A stretch of DNA of 64,000 nt from Nocardioides allogilvus (GCF_003047285.1 NZ_PZYX01000001.1:62001-126000); one strand, 5' to 3'; positions 29,725 through 38,655 are shown, counted from the stretch's first letter. The notes: generated by a model from the letters alone, not told the origin. Program-made: numbers and translations.

Positions 29725-30732
29725 ATGCTCACCCTCACGGACGTCTCGGTCGCCTACGACGGCGTCGTCGCGGTCGACGACGTCTCGCTCGAGGTCCCCG
29801 ACGGGTCGATCCTCGCCGTGCTCGGCCCCTCCGGCTGCGGCAAGTCGACGCTGCTGCGCGCCATCGCCGGTCTCGAGCCCCTCACCGCGGGCACGATCGC
29901 CTTCGACGGCGTCGGGGTGGACCGGCTACCGACGCACAAGCGCGGCTTCGCGCTGATGTTCCAGGACGGCCAGCTCTTCGCCCACATGACCGTCGCCCGC
30001 AACGTCGGCTACGCCCTGCGCCTGCGGGGCCGCCCTTCTGACGAACGCGTCGCCGAGCTGCTCGCCCTCGTCGGGCTGGAGGGTTACGCCGACCGCCTCC
30101 CGGCCACCTTGTCCGGTGGCGAGCGCCAGCGAGTCGCGCTGGCCCGGGCCCTGGCCGTCGAGCCCCGCCTGCTGCTGCTCGACGAACCGCTGTCCGCCCT
30201 CGACACCGGCCTGCGCGAACGGCTCGCCGTCGACCTGCGCGAGATCCTGCACACCGCCGGCACCACCGCCTTGATGGTCACCCACGACCACGAGGAGGCC
30301 TTCCACGTCGCCGACCGGCTCGCGGTGATGCGCGCCGGGCGCGTCGTCCAGTCCGGCCCGATCGGGGACGTGTGGGCCGCGCCGGTCGACACCGAGACTG
30401 CCCTGTTCCTCGGCTATGCGCGCGTGCTCACCGGCTCGGCCGTGGCCACCGTGCTGGCCGCCGTCCCCGGGCACCCCGGAGGCACTCTGGCTGCCGAGGC
30501 TGTCGCGGGCCTCGCCGTACGCCGATCGGCGCTCGTCGCCGACGAGGACGGCCGGCTCCGCGGCACCGTCGAGTCCGCGCGCGCCACCCCGGAGCTGGTT
30601 CGGCTGGTGGTCGACGTCGGTGACGTTGGTCTCGTCGACGCCGTCGCGCCCCGCGACAGCCACTGGGGACCGGGCGAAACCGTGCGGTTGCGGGTCGATC
30701 CGACCCGGGTCGCGCCGATCCGTGGAATCTGA
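29725..30732 (+). CDS. thiQ: Thiamine ABC transporter ATP-binding protein
   Basis: A 335-aa ATPase: Walker A GPSGCGKST (34-42), Q-loop MFQDGQLF, signature LSGGERQR, Walker B LLLLDEP and H-loop VTHDHEEA. Beyond residue about 230 a C-terminal TOBE-like domain follows (EAVAGLAVRRSALVADEDG... and the ending GETVRLRVDPTRVAPI), which makes it longer than enterobacterial ThiQ. It completes the thiamine importer with only two bases after thiP. Confidence 0.92.
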   Translation: MLTLTDVSVAYDGVVAVDDVSLEVPDGSILAVLGPSGCGKSTLLRAIAGLEPLTAGTIAFDGVGVDRLPTHKRGFALMFQDGQLFAHMTVARNVGYALRLRGRPSDERVAELLALVGLEGYADRLPATLSGGERQRVALARALAVEPRLLLLDEPLSALDTGLRERLAVDLREILHTAGTTALMVTHDHEEAFHVADRLAVMRAGRVVQSGPIGDVWAAPVDTETALFLGYARVLTGSAVATVLAAVPGHPGGTLAAEAVAGLAVRRSALVADEDGRLRGTVESARATPELVRLVVDVGDVGLVDAVAPRDSHWGPGETVRLRVDPTRVAPIRGI

Positions 30733-30764
30733 CCTGTCGCAGGGCCCTGCCTAGACTGCCCTTC

Positions 30765-31811
30765 GTGTATCGCCCGGCCTATGCCCTGCTCGTTGGAGTC
30801 GCGACGGTCACGGGACTGCTCGCGGTCGTCGCCGCCTTCAGCCTGGACCGGCGCCTCGTCGACCCCGAAGGGTTCCTCGGGCCGTCGTGGCTGAGGCTGC
30901 CGCTGCTCGTCTTCGGCGCGTTCCTGCTCGACATGCTGCCGCGGACCCTGTGGGTCTCGCGGCTTAACCCGAAGCTGATGCCGGACATCGTCAAGAACCG
31001 GGTCCGCGACCACTGGACCCGCGAGCGGATGATCCTCGTCGTCATGGGCCTGGTGTGCTTCTACATCACCTATGTCAGCTATCGGAACCTCAAGTCGTTC
31101 CTCCCCTTCATCATGGGCGACGCGAAGTACGACCGCGAGCTCCACCTCATGGACCGCGCGCTCTTCCTCGGCCACGAGCCCGCGACCGTCCTGCACACCA
31201 TCTTCGGCACCGGCCCCTCCGCCCACGTGCTCTCGTCGATCTACCTCTGGTTCCTGCCGCTGGTCCCGCTCGCGCTGGCCGCCTGGCTCGTGTGGTCGCG
31301 CAACATCACCTTCGGCTACTGGTTCGCCACCTCCCAATGCCTCGCGTGGTCGCTCGGAACTGCTTCCTACTACGCGCTGCCGACACTGGGCCCGGGCTTC
31401 CAGTACTCCTGGCTCTACCGCGACCTGCCCGACACCGGCTCGGGTGCGCTGATGGACTCGCTGTTCTATGCCCGCAAGGGCGTCGTCCGCGACGGCATCG
31501 AGGGTGCCGTGCAATCGGTGGCGGGCTTCGCCAGCCTGCACGTCGCGATCACCCTGCTCGTCGCGCTGATGGTGCAGTACACCCTGCGCAACCGGCTCGT
31601 GCACTGGATCTTCTGGATCAACTTCGCGATCACCGTGGTCGCCACGCTCTACTTCGGCTGGCACTACGTCGCCGACGACATCGCGGGCGTCGCGATCGCG
31701 CTCGTCTCCTTCTGGCTCGGCGGCCTCGCCAGCGGGCAGAAGTTCGACCGCGGGGGATTCGCCTCGCACCCGACGTCGACCACGTCCAAGGTCCCCGTCG
31801 ACGTCGACTGA
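30765..31811 (+). CDS. PAP2-superfamily membrane phosphatase or phosphotransferase
   Basis: A 348-aa multi-pass membrane protein. The phosphatase motifs are GFASLHVA and GWHYVADDIAG, the latter with the His/Asp pair of the active site. The whole resembles the actinobacterial inositol-phosphorylceramide-synthase-like group (DUF5933-type) and may act on lipid phosphates or transfer phospho-head groups. A GTG at 30765 begins directly before the first membrane helix. It is followed by repeat element B. Confidence 0.85.
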   Translation: MYRPAYALLVGVATVTGLLAVVAAFSLDRRLVDPEGFLGPSWLRLPLLVFGAFLLDMLPRTLWVSRLNPKLMPDIVKNRVRDHWTRERMILVVMGLVCFYITYVSYRNLKSFLPFIMGDAKYDRELHLMDRALFLGHEPATVLHTIFGTGPSAHVLSSIYLWFLPLVPLALAAWLVWSRNITFGYWFATSQCLAWSLGTASYYALPTLGPGFQYSWLYRDLPDTGSGALMDSLFYARKGVVRDGIEGAVQSVAGFASLHVAITLLVALMVQYTLRNRLVHWIFWINFAITVVATLYFGWHYVADDIAGVAIALVSFWLGGLASGQKFDRGGFASHPTSTTSKVPVDVD

Positions 31812-31851
31812 CGTTCGCCCGGGCGGGCAGGGCCAGTCATCGCACCCGCCC

Positions 31852-31951
31852 CGATGAACTTCCACTCGGTCGAGTGGATCTTCGGGCGCCGTACCGCGCG
31901 CTCGCGCTCAACTCGCGATGGATTTCCACTCGTGCGAGTGGAAAGCCATCC
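31852..31951 (+). repeat. Paired-palindrome element, copy B
   Basis: Palindromes centred at 31869.5 and 31933.5 (64 bp apart). The first has core CCACTCG-GT-CGAGTGG. The second has TTCCACTCG-TG-CGAGTGGAA with outer GATGG/CCATC pairing. It begins 40 bp after the PAP2-family gene. With copy C it brackets the NlpC/P60 gene. Confidence 0.85.
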
Positions 31952-31993
31952 GGAAGGCTCCTGCGAGTACGCCCACAGCTAGCCACCTGTCGA

Positions 31994-32013
31994 GAACTAC
32001 ATTGTTGTAGTTC
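31994..32013 (+). promoter_or_regulatory. Operator-like inverted repeat in the nlpC leader region
   Basis: GAACTACA-TTGT-TGTAGTTC is a perfect 8-bp inverted repeat in an AT-richer stretch of the 338-bp gap between the PAP2-family gene and the NlpC/P60 gene. It may be a repressor site or part of an RNA stem. The regulator is unknown. Confidence 0.4.
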
Positions 32014-32047
32014 GCAAGTCGACACGCCGACGACTTGCATGTTTTTT
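32014..32047 (+). terminator. Terminator-like hairpin with T-tract
   Basis: GCAAGTCG and CGACTTGC form a perfect 8-bp stem with a 9-nt loop, followed by ATG and six T residues. This is one of very few T-tracts in the window. It could end the upstream transcript or act as an attenuator for the wall hydrolase gene. Confidence 0.5.
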
Positions 32048-32097
32048 GTGAAAGTTGTTCCCTTTGGGGCTGGTGAGCACTAACGTGCCGCAAGTGT

Positions 32098-32123
32098 CAT
32101 GGGTGAAAGGGAAGTCACCCATG
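32098..32123 (+). promoter_or_regulatory. Leader hairpin of the NlpC/P60 gene
   Basis: CATGGGTGA and TCACCCATG form a perfect 9-bp inverted repeat with an 8-nt loop, ending 26 bp before the GTG start. It lies where a ribosome-binding-site-sequestering stem could form. It does not match the c-di-AMP riboswitch consensus that precedes similar genes elsewhere. Confidence 0.45.
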
Positions 32124-32149
32124 GCCGTCTACTGCCAAGGGGATACACC

Positions 32150-33667
32150 GTGCGAGCCCTGTCTGCGCCCACAAAGAGCCGAACGCCGATCCGCTGGATC
32201 ACCGCGTCGGCGCTGAGCCTGACCCTGCTCGCCTCGGGGGTTGCCGTCTCGGCCCACGCCGCGGACGAGGACGTGCCCTCGCAGGAGGACGTCGCCAGCG
32301 CCGAGGCCAGTGCCGACGCCGCCGCCCGCGACGTCGCCGCCGTCCGCGCCGACCTCGCGCTGGCCAACGAGCGGCTGCGCACCTCGGCCGTCTCGGCCTC
32401 CGTCGCCGCCGAGGCCTTCAACGGAGCGCGCTGGGCCGCCGACCAGGCCCGCGCGGCTGCCGCCTCGGCCAACGAGGCAGCGGCCGTCGCCCGCGCGGAC
32501 GTCGAGCAGAGCCGCCAGGCGTACGCCGATGCGCTGGTCGACAGCTACCAGTACAACCCCGAGCTCCAGGGCTTCGCGGCCATGGTCGAGGCCGACGGCA
32601 TCCAGAGCGTCCTCGACACGACCGCCACGATGCAGGTCACCGAGCGCGTGCTGGACAGCAAGTTCGACGCCTTCGAGGCGTCCTCCACGCTGGCCGCCGT
32701 CGCCGACCGCCAGGCGGAGGACGCGCTCGCCCAGGCCGAGCAGCTCGAGAACGACGCTGCCGCCGCCCGCAACGATGCCGCCGCCGCCCAGGAGCAGGCC
32801 GGTGCCGAGGCAGAGTCCATCGCCCGGACCAAGACCGACCTGATCGGGGAGCTCGCCGAGCTCCAGGGCATCAGCTATGCCCTCGCCGAGAAGCGCCAGT
32901 CCGCGCTCGAGCAGAAGGCGGCCGAGGCTGCCGCCCAGGCTGCACAGCAGGCGGCCGACGCAGCCGCGGCCCAGGCCGCCGAGGACGCCGCTGCCCAGGC
33001 AGCAGCCCAGGCAGCAGCCGAGAAGGACGCCCAGGAGGCGGCCGCCAAGGCGAAGCAGGACGCGGAGGAGGCTGCGGCCTCCGCCACCCCGACGCCGACG
33101 CCGACGCCGACGAAGGCCCCGACGAAGGCGCCGACGCAGACGGCCACGCCGACTCCCACCCCCACGCCGACCAAGACGCCGACCGCGACTCCCACGCCTA
33201 CGCCGACCAAGGCGCCGACGCAGACGGCCACCCCGACCCCGACCCCCACGCCCACCCCGACGCCTACGCCGACCCCGACTCCGACGACCCCGCCGGCCCC
33301 CTCCGGGAACGCATCGGCCGCGATCTCCTTCGCCACGGCCCAGATCGGCGATCCCTACAAGTGGGGCGCCTCGGGTCCGGACGCCTGGGACTGCTCGGGC
33401 CTGACGGCCGGCGCCTGGGCTGCCGGCGGCAAGTCGCTGCCGCACTACTCGGTCGCGCAGTACACCGGCTCCACGCCGATCACCGCGGCCGCGCTCGTGC
33501 CCGGCGACCTGCTCTTCTGGGGCTCGAGCTCGAAGTCGTCCTCGATCTACCACGTCGCCCTCTACATCGGCGGCGGCCAGATGATCCACGCCCCGCGCAC
33601 GGGTCGACCGGTCGTCCAGGAGTCGATGTACTCCTGGACCGCGCCGAACTTCTTCGCCCGCCCCTGA
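32150..33667 (+). CDS. Secreted NlpC/P60 peptidoglycan endopeptidase with coiled coil and TP-repeat linker
   Basis: A 505-aa secreted protein. The signal peptide runs to SAHA (residue 37). Residues about 40-310 form a long Ala/Glu-rich coiled coil, as in RipA-like hydrolases. Residues 313 to about 383 are a Thr-Pro repeat linker. The C-terminal NlpC/P60 domain (about 388-505) has catalytic Cys415 (DCSGL) and His468 ([10 protein letters not shown]), and HAPRTG. It should cut peptide stems of the wall, probably after activation at the coiled coil. The GTG at 32150 follows AAGGGGAT; an ATG at 32099 would put the leader hairpin inside the coding region and is rejected. A long structured leader precedes it. 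Confidence 0.92.
   Translation: MRALSAPTKSRTPIRWITASALSLTLLASGVAVSAHAADEDVPSQEDVASAEASADAAARDVAAVRADLALANERLRTSAVSASVAAEAFNGARWAADQARAAAASANEAAAVARADVEQSRQAYADALVDSYQYNPELQGFAAMVEADGIQSVLDTTATMQVTERVLDSKFDAFEASSTLAAVADRQAEDALAQAEQLENDAAAARNDAAAAQEQAGAEAESIARTKTDLIGELAELQGISYALAEKRQSALEQKAAEAAAQAAQQAADAAAAQAAEDAAAQAAAQAAAEKDAQEAAAKAKQDAEEAAASATPTPTPTPTKAPTKAPTQTATPTPTPTPTKTPTATPTPTPTKAPTQTATPTPTPTPTPTPTPTPTPTTPPAPSGNASAAISFATAQIGDPYKWGASGPDAWDCSGLTAGAWAAGGKSLPHYSVAQYTGSTPITAAALVPGDLLFWGSSSKSSSIYHVALYIGGGQMIHAPRTGRPVVQESMYSWTAPNFFARP
33086..33300 (+). repeat. Thr-Pro coding microsatellite
   Basis: In-frame repeats of ACGCCG/ACCCCG-type codons encode [20 protein letters not shown] units within the wall hydrolase. 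Such tracts commonly vary in length between strains and may vary linker reach through the wall. Confidence 0.8.
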
Positions 33668-33698
33668 CCGGTCGCTACGGACCCGTCGTCGCGCCAAC

Positions 33699-33794
33699 CT
33701 GAACTTCCACTCGAGCGAGTGGATCTTCATCGGCCGTCGCGCACAGCCCGGCCACGGACGGACTGAACTTCCACCCGTACGAGTGGAAGTTCAG
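33699..33794 (+). repeat. Paired-palindrome element, copy C
   Basis: Palindromes centred at 33714.5 and 33778.5 (64 bp apart). The first has CCACTCG-AG-CGAGTGG with unpaired outer ends. The second pairs CTGAACTTCCAC with GTGGAAGTTCAG around a CCG-TA-CGA core. It begins 31 bp after the NlpC/P60 stop, in a convergent gap. Confidence 0.85.
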
Positions 33795-33828
33795 CGGAGG
33801 CGGATGCTCGTACGGCGCTGCGCCCGCG

Positions 33829-34671
33829 TCAGGAGGGGAGCGGTGCGACCTTCGTGGCGAAACGGGCCGCGAGCTCGCCCGGGTCGAGGGTCCCGGCGAG
33901 GATGCGGGTCGTCGGCCACTCGGAGGTGTCGAGGCCCGAGACCTTGTCGAAGACGGCCAGGTCGGCGGCGTACAGCTCAGCAAGCGCCGCGAGGTCGTCA
34001 GCGGTCGGGGCGGTCCCGCTGACCAGCTCGGCGCCGGCGTAGCGGTTGCGCAACGGCGGGTGCTCCTCGAAGCGCGGTAGCCCGAGGTGGTCGGTCGCGC
34101 GGTCGACCGAGGGGTTGAACGCCGCGAGCATCTGGCGGAACTCCAGCAGCAGCCACTGCTCGCGCGGGAAGACCGAGAAACCGTGCTCGAGCTGGGCGCC
34201 GTAGTAGCCGCGCGCGATGCCGGACATGTGCTTGTAGCGCATCGGCTTGACGTCGGTCGGCACCGTCATGGGCAGCGTCGTCGGGCGGAACTCGGTGAGG
34301 AAGCCGGGCCAGTCGGGCCAGTCGGGGTTGCGGGTGCGCAGCATCGTCCAGTGCGAGAACAACCGCTCCAGCGGGTCGCGGAACACTGCGATCAGCGGGA
34401 GGTCGGGGTTGTAGGCGCGCATCCGCTCGAGCGCGTTGGGCCAGAACAGGTAGACCGGCGTCGAGTCGCCGACCATCGTGTGGATCCGCGCGCGCCGCGG
34501 CGCGGTGTAGTCGCGCTCGTAGTCGGGCTGCGACCAGTCGTACTCCTCGTTGTTGAAGAAGTGCGCTTCCTTGCGCGGCGGCCGGCACACGAGGCGGTGC
34601 TGGCTGATGGTCCCGGACAGCGTCGAGGTCCCGCTCTTCTGCACGCCGACGATGGAGAAGTTGTAGGCCAT
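33829..34671 (-). CDS. Sulfotransferase family protein
   Basis: About 280 aa. The PAPS-binding 5' loop is IVGVQKSGTSTLS near the N-terminus, followed by KEAHFF, GDSTPVYLF and the 3' phosphate motif VFRDPLERLFSHW, the standard set of carbohydrate-type sulfotransferases. The acceptor may be a cell-surface glycan or lipid (inference). The start is uncertain: ATG 34671 gives the compact N-terminus, while an in-frame GTG at 34707 adds twelve residues. Divergent from the acyl-CoA oxidase gene, with very little room for two promoters. Confidence 0.85.
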   Translation of the reverse strand: MAYNFSIVGVQKSGTSTLSGTISQHRLVCRPPRKEAHFFNNEEYDWSQPDYERDYTAPRRARIHTMVGDSTPVYLFWPNALERMRAYNPDLPLIAVFRDPLERLFSHWTMLRTRNPDWPDWPGFLTEFRPTTLPMTVPTDVKPMRYKHMSGIARGYYGAQLEHGFSVFPREQWLLLEFRQMLAAFNPSVDRATDHLGLPRFEEHPPLRNRYAGAELVSGTAPTADDLAALAELYAADLAVFDKVSGLDTSEWPTTRILAGTLDPGELAARFATKVAPLPS

Positions 34672-34731
34672 GCGTCCGAAGTCGGTCTCGGGCTCGGGAC
34701 GGTTCACGCGCGCGACGCTACCTTGTGGGAC

Positions 34732-36738
34732 ATGACCACGAGCGACGCTGTCGAGAACGTGACCGACGAGGCAAGCAAGTCCGAGGGCCAGGCCCAGGAG
34801 GCGGACGGCGGCTACGTGCAGCCCGTCGTCGACGTCGCGGCGCTGACCACTCTCCTGGACGGGGAGTACGCCGAGGTGCGGGCGCTCGTCCGGGGCAACC
34901 TGGCCGAGCACCAGCAGATCCTGGTGGACGCCGAGGAGATGAGCCGGGCCGACTTCCGCGACCGTGTGCGCGACGTCGTCGTGGAGATGGCCGGCACCGG
35001 CCAGACCGGGATGGGCTTCCCGCCGGAGTACGGCGGTGGCGGTGACGTCGGCGCCTCGGTGGCGGCCTTCGAGACCCTCGCCTTCGGCGACCTCAGCGTG
35101 CTCGTCAAGGTCGGCGTGCAGTTCGGCCTCTTCGGCGGCGCGATCCTCCAGCTCGGCACCAAGGCACACCACGACGCCTACCTCAGCGACCTCATCACCG
35201 GCCGGTTGATGGGCTGCTTCGCGATGACCGAGACAGGACACGGGTCCAACGTCCAGGCGCTGGGCACCACCGCGACGTACGACGTGGAGACCCAGGAGTT
35301 CGTCCTCACCACGCCCGACGACGCCAGTCGCAAGGACTACATCGGCAACGCTGCCGCGCATGCCGAGCTCGCGGTCGTCTTCGCGCAGCTCGAGGTCGGC
35401 GGCGAAGGGCGGGGCGTGCACGCGTTCGTCGTGCCGGTGCGCGAGGACGGCAAGGTCGTGGCCGGCATCCGGATCGAGGACTGCGGCCACAAGATGGGGC
35501 TCAACGGAGTCGACAACGGGCGCATCTGGTTCGACGGGGTGCGGATCCCGCGCACCAGCCTGCTCAACCAGTTCGCCGACGTGACCGAGGCGGGCGACTA
35601 CGTCAGCCCGATCGAGAACCCCAACAAGCGCTTCTTCACGATGCTCGGCACCCTCGTCCAGGGGCGCGTCTGCGTCGGCGGCGCCGGCATCAACGCAGCG
35701 AAGGTCGCCCTCACGATCGCGACCCGCTACGGCGCCCGGCGTCGTCAGTTCGAGGCCAGCGACCCCGACACCGAGCAGCTGATCCTCGACTACGGCATGC
35801 ACCAGCGGCGGCTGTTCCCCCTGATCGCGCGCACCTACGCACTCCACTTCGCGCAGGAGTACGTCGCCGGCGCCCTGCACGACGTGTTCATGGGCGTCAC
35901 CGGGGACGAGCAGTCGCGGCGCAAGCTCGAGTCGCGCGCGGCTGGCACCAAGGCCCTCGGCACCTGGCACGCGACCCGGACGATCCAGGAGTGCCGCGAG
36001 GCGTGCGGTGGCGCCGGTTACCTCAGCCAGAACCGCTTCACCGCGCTGAAGGCCGACACGGACGTCTTCACCACCTTCGAGGGCGACAACCACGTCCTGC
36101 TGCAGCTGGTCGCGAAGGGCCTGCTCACCGACTACTCCAGCGAGTTCTCCGACATGGACCAGTTCGGCATGGTCAAGTTCGTCGCCGGGCTCGCGGTGGA
36201 GACCGTGATCGAGAAGACCAGCGCCCACAAGCTCTTCCAGCGGTTGAAGGACGCGCTCCCCGGTGGCGACGAGTGGGACCAGGAAGCCGGACTGCTCGAT
36301 CCCAACTACCAGCGCCAGATGCTGCGCTTCCGCGAGGAGCACATGCTCGGCGGCGTGGCGCGCCGGCTCAAGCGCGGCATCGACAACGGGATGAACCCGG
36401 GCGAGGTGTTCTCCCGCGTCCAGGACCACGTCATCGCCGCGGCGCGGGCCCACGTCGAGCGGATGGTGCTCGACTCCTTCATCGAGAAGACCCGGGCGCT
36501 GCCCGAGGGCGACCTGAAGGTCGCGCTCAACCTGCTCTGCGACCTGCACGCGCTCACCACCATCGAGGCCGACCGGGCGTGGTTCATGGAGCACGGCCGA
36601 CTCTCCAGCGCCCGCTCCAAGCAGATCAGCCGCGAGGTGAACGACCTGTGCCGCAAGATCCGGCCGCTGGCCGTCGACCTCGTCGACGCCTTCGGGGTGC
36701 CCGAGGAGATGCTGCGCTCGGAGGAGATCCTGACGTGA
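34732..36738 (+). CDS. Acyl-CoA oxidase/dehydrogenase (ACOX-like)
   Basis: A 668-aa flavoprotein of the long acyl-CoA oxidase type. After a polar N-terminus come the FAD-binding acyl-CoA dehydrogenase segments: GFPPEYGGGG, the substrate/FAD loop CFAMTETGHGSN, HKMGLNGVDNG and a helical C-terminal half with REACGGAGYLSQNRF and TTFEGDNHVLL. The length exceeds that of ordinary acyl-CoA dehydrogenases (about 380-400) and agrees with peroxisomal-type ACOX. It forms the first double bond in fatty acyl-CoA; oxygen or an electron-transfer flavoprotein may be the acceptor. It heads an operon of four tightly overlapping genes. Confidence 0.92.
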   Translation: MTTSDAVENVTDEASKSEGQAQEADGGYVQPVVDVAALTTLLDGEYAEVRALVRGNLAEHQQILVDAEEMSRADFRDRVRDVVVEMAGTGQTGMGFPPEYGGGGDVGASVAAFETLAFGDLSVLVKVGVQFGLFGGAILQLGTKAHHDAYLSDLITGRLMGCFAMTETGHGSNVQALGTTATYDVETQEFVLTTPDDASRKDYIGNAAAHAELAVVFAQLEVGGEGRGVHAFVVPVREDGKVVAGIRIEDCGHKMGLNGVDNGRIWFDGVRIPRTSLLNQFADVTEAGDYVSPIENPNKRFFTMLGTLVQGRVCVGGAGINAAKVALTIATRYGARRRQFEASDPDTEQLILDYGMHQRRLFPLIARTYALHFAQEYVAGALHDVFMGVTGDEQSRRKLESRAAGTKALGTWHATRTIQECREACGGAGYLSQNRFTALKADTDVFTTFEGDNHVLLQLVAKGLLTDYSSEFSDMDQFGMVKFVAGLAVETVIEKTSAHKLFQRLKDALPGGDEWDQEAGLLDPNYQRQMLRFREEHMLGGVARRLKRGIDNGMNPGEVFSRVQDHVIAAARAHVERMVLDSFIEKTRALPEGDLKVALNLLCDLHALTTIEADRAWFMEHGRLSSARSKQISREVNDLCRKIRPLAVDLVDAFGVPEEMLRSEEILT

Positions 36739-37391
36739 ACGACCCGGTCTATCTCGTCCTCGGCGCCGGGCCCGGCCTGGGCCTGGCCACGGCCCGCCGC
36801 TTCGCCGACACCGGCCACACCGTCGTGCTCGTCGGGCAGACCGACGAGCAGATGGAGCCGCTCGCCGCCGGGCTCCGCGAGCAGGGTGCGACCGCCGAGG
36901 GGCTGGGTGCCGACCTCACCGATCCGGCTGCGGTGGCCACGCTCGTCGCGGGCGTCGTCGAGCGCCACGGCCGGATCGACGTGCTCCACTTCAACCCCAG
37001 CGCGTGGCGCGAGGCCGACGTCCTGCACCTCACGCCCGACCAGCTCTTCGAGGACCTCGCGCTGGGGGTCGCGCCGTTGCTCCCCGCCGTCCAGGCGGCA
37101 GTCGAGGCGATGCCGGCCGGGTCGCGGGTGCTCGTGACCGGCAGCATGGCCGCGGACAAGCCGTCGCCGGCCGCGCCCAGCCTCGGCATCCAGAAGGCCG
37201 CGGTCCGCAATCTCGTGACCAGCCTCGACGCGACCCTGTCCGGGCGCGGCATCCGCGCCGTCGCCGTACAGATCAATGGATCGCTGGCGAAGGAGGGCCC
37301 GTTCGCACCGCCCGCCGTGTCCGCCGCCCTGCACGCGGCGACGATCCGCTCCGACGACGAGTGGACCGCACACGTGGGGTACGACGGATGA
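36735..37391 (+). CDS. Short-chain dehydrogenase/reductase (atypical)
   Basis: A 218-aa SDR-like protein. The cofactor loop is GAGPGLGLATARRF; the region after it follows the SDR pattern, but the usual NNAG is FNPSAW and the YxxxK pair is replaced by a segment near GIQKAAVRN, so catalysis by the classical triad is doubtful. It starts by GTG inside the stop of the preceding gene. It may be a binding or regulatory homologue. Confidence 0.8.
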   Translation: MNDPVYLVLGAGPGLGLATARRFADTGHTVVLVGQTDEQMEPLAAGLREQGATAEGLGADLTDPAAVATLVAGVVERHGRIDVLHFNPSAWREADVLHLTPDQLFEDLALGVAPLLPAVQAAVEAMPAGSRVLVTGSMAADKPSPAAPSLGIQKAAVRNLVTSLDATLSGRGIRAVAVQINGSLAKEGPFAPPAVSAALHAATIRSDDEWTAHVGYDG

Positions 37392-37969
37392 CCTTCGGAG
37401 GGCTGCCGACCCGGTGGGAGCCCGCCGGCGAGAGCCGCGGTCTGGCCGTGATCGCGCCGGGGCGCGCCTACCCGCCGTCGGCGCCGCTGCTGGAGTTCGC
37501 CCGGCAAGCCCTGGTCCAGCACGGGTTCACCGTGCAGCAGATCTGGTGGGACACGACCGATCGCGCCGAAGGTGAGGACCCGGAGCACTGGGTGCGCCGG
37601 CACGTGGAGGAGGCCCTCGCCCACGAGGACGCCGACCAGGTCGTCATCGTCGGGAAGTCGCTCGGCACCCGCGCCGCGTCGTACGCCGCGGAGCGGGCCC
37701 TTGACGCCATCTGGCTGACACCCCTGCTTGTCGAGCCAGCCCTCGCCGAGGCGATCGCCGCCAACGCCGGGCGCCAGCTCCTCGTCGGCGGGTTGGCCGA
37801 CGAGCTCTGGGACGCGACCGTCGCCCGCGAGCTCGCGGACGCCGGTTGTGACGTGCTGGAGGTGGCCGACGCCGATCACGGCATGGGCACTGCCGACGCC
37901 GTGCGCTCGGCCGAGATCCACGTCGAGGTCGCACGCGCAGTCGATTCGTTCCTTGCGGGCATGCCATGA
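37388..37969 (+). CDS. Small alpha/beta hydrolase
   Basis: A 193-aa protein. The nucleophile elbow is VGKSLGTRAA, with LLVGGLADELWD and DADHGMG as the likely acid and histidine regions. It is short, lacking a cap domain, and resembles the dienelactone/KANL3-like small hydrolases. Overlaps its neighbours by 4 bp on both sides. Substrate unknown. Confidence 0.82.
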   Translation: MTFGGLPTRWEPAGESRGLAVIAPGRAYPPSAPLLEFARQALVQHGFTVQQIWWDTTDRAEGEDPEHWVRRHVEEALAHEDADQVVIVGKSLGTRAASYAAERALDAIWLTPLLVEPALAEAIAANAGRQLLVGGLADELWDATVARELADAGCDVLEVADADHGMGTADAVRSAEIHVEVARAVDSFLAGMP

Positions 37970-38655
37970 GGCTCCCGCTCGTCGGCGCGTGGGACGAGGA
38001 CCCGCTGTGGGCGAAGTTCTACCCGCTGATGGTCGAGCACCCCGCGCTCGGCAGGCCCCTGTGGCGGCTCGGCCTCGGCAGTGACATCTCGCGGTTGTAC
38101 GCCGCCGCGCGGGAGATCGGTGAGCTGCCCGACGGCTCGCGGGTGCTCGACGTCCCGGTCGGCGGCGGGGTCGCGCTGCGCGGGCTGCGACCCGGCGCCC
38201 GGCTCGACTACGTCGCGGCCGACATCTCGCAGGCGATGCTCGACCGTGCGCTGGACGTCGCGCACAGGCGCGGAGTCGAAGGCCAGGTCACGACCGCCAT
38301 CGCCGACGTGGGCGACCTGCCGTTCGCGGACGACTCCTTCGACCTCGTCGTGTCGCTCACCGGCCTGCACGTCTTCCCCGACCCGCAGCGGGCGATCCAG
38401 GAGATGGTGCGCGTGCTCAAGCCGGGCGCCGCGATCAGCGGCAGCTCGCTGTTCACCGACGACTTCAGCGGCCTGGCGCGGCGCTACGAGCTCGTGCACG
38501 CTGTCGGCCGGCGAGCCCACGTGCTCGGCCCGATGTGCAGCTCCGACGACGCGCGCCGCTGGCTGGAGGAGGCCGGCGCGGGCGCCGTACGCCTCGAGAT
38601 GAGTGGCGCGATGGGATATTTCCGCGCGATCAAGGGCCAGCTGTCACAGACCTGA
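37966..38655 (+). CDS. SAM-dependent methyltransferase, class I
   Basis: A 229-aa protein. The glycine-rich motif is LDVPVGGGVAL (Pro and Val where many have GCG), followed by ADISQAML, ADVGDLPFADDSFDLV and VRVLKPGA, the UbiE/Methyltransf_11 pattern. The target is unknown; small-molecule or lipid methylation is likely. Its final codons contain the -35-like box of the candidate ECF41 promoter. Confidence 0.88.
   Translation: MRLPLVGAWDEDPLWAKFYPLMVEHPALGRPLWRLGLGSDISRLYAAAREIGELPDGSRVLDVPVGGGVALRGLRPGARLDYVAADISQAMLDRALDVAHRRGVEGQVTTAIADVGDLPFADDSFDLVVSLTGLHVFPDPQRAIQEMVRVLKPGAAISGSSLFTDDFSGLARRYELVHAVGRRAHVLGPMCSSDDARRWLEEAGAGAVRLEMSGAMGYFRAIKGQLSQT

Noticed and set aside
32040..32149. c-di-AMP (ydaO-type) riboswitch before the NlpC/P60 gene
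   Set aside because: The position is typical, but the conserved cores of that riboswitch were not found; kept only as a structured leader.
33086..33300. Short-period repeats as a CRISPR-like or tandem non-coding array
   Set aside because: The tract is in frame within the wall hydrolase and encodes a Thr-Pro linker.
33829..36594. Very long antisense reading frame (over 900 codons) opposite the acyl-CoA oxidase gene
   Set aside because: High-GC codon use leaves the opposite strand open. Only its last 280 codons, the sulfotransferase, show real motifs; the rest is low-complexity and covers a clear flavoprotein gene.
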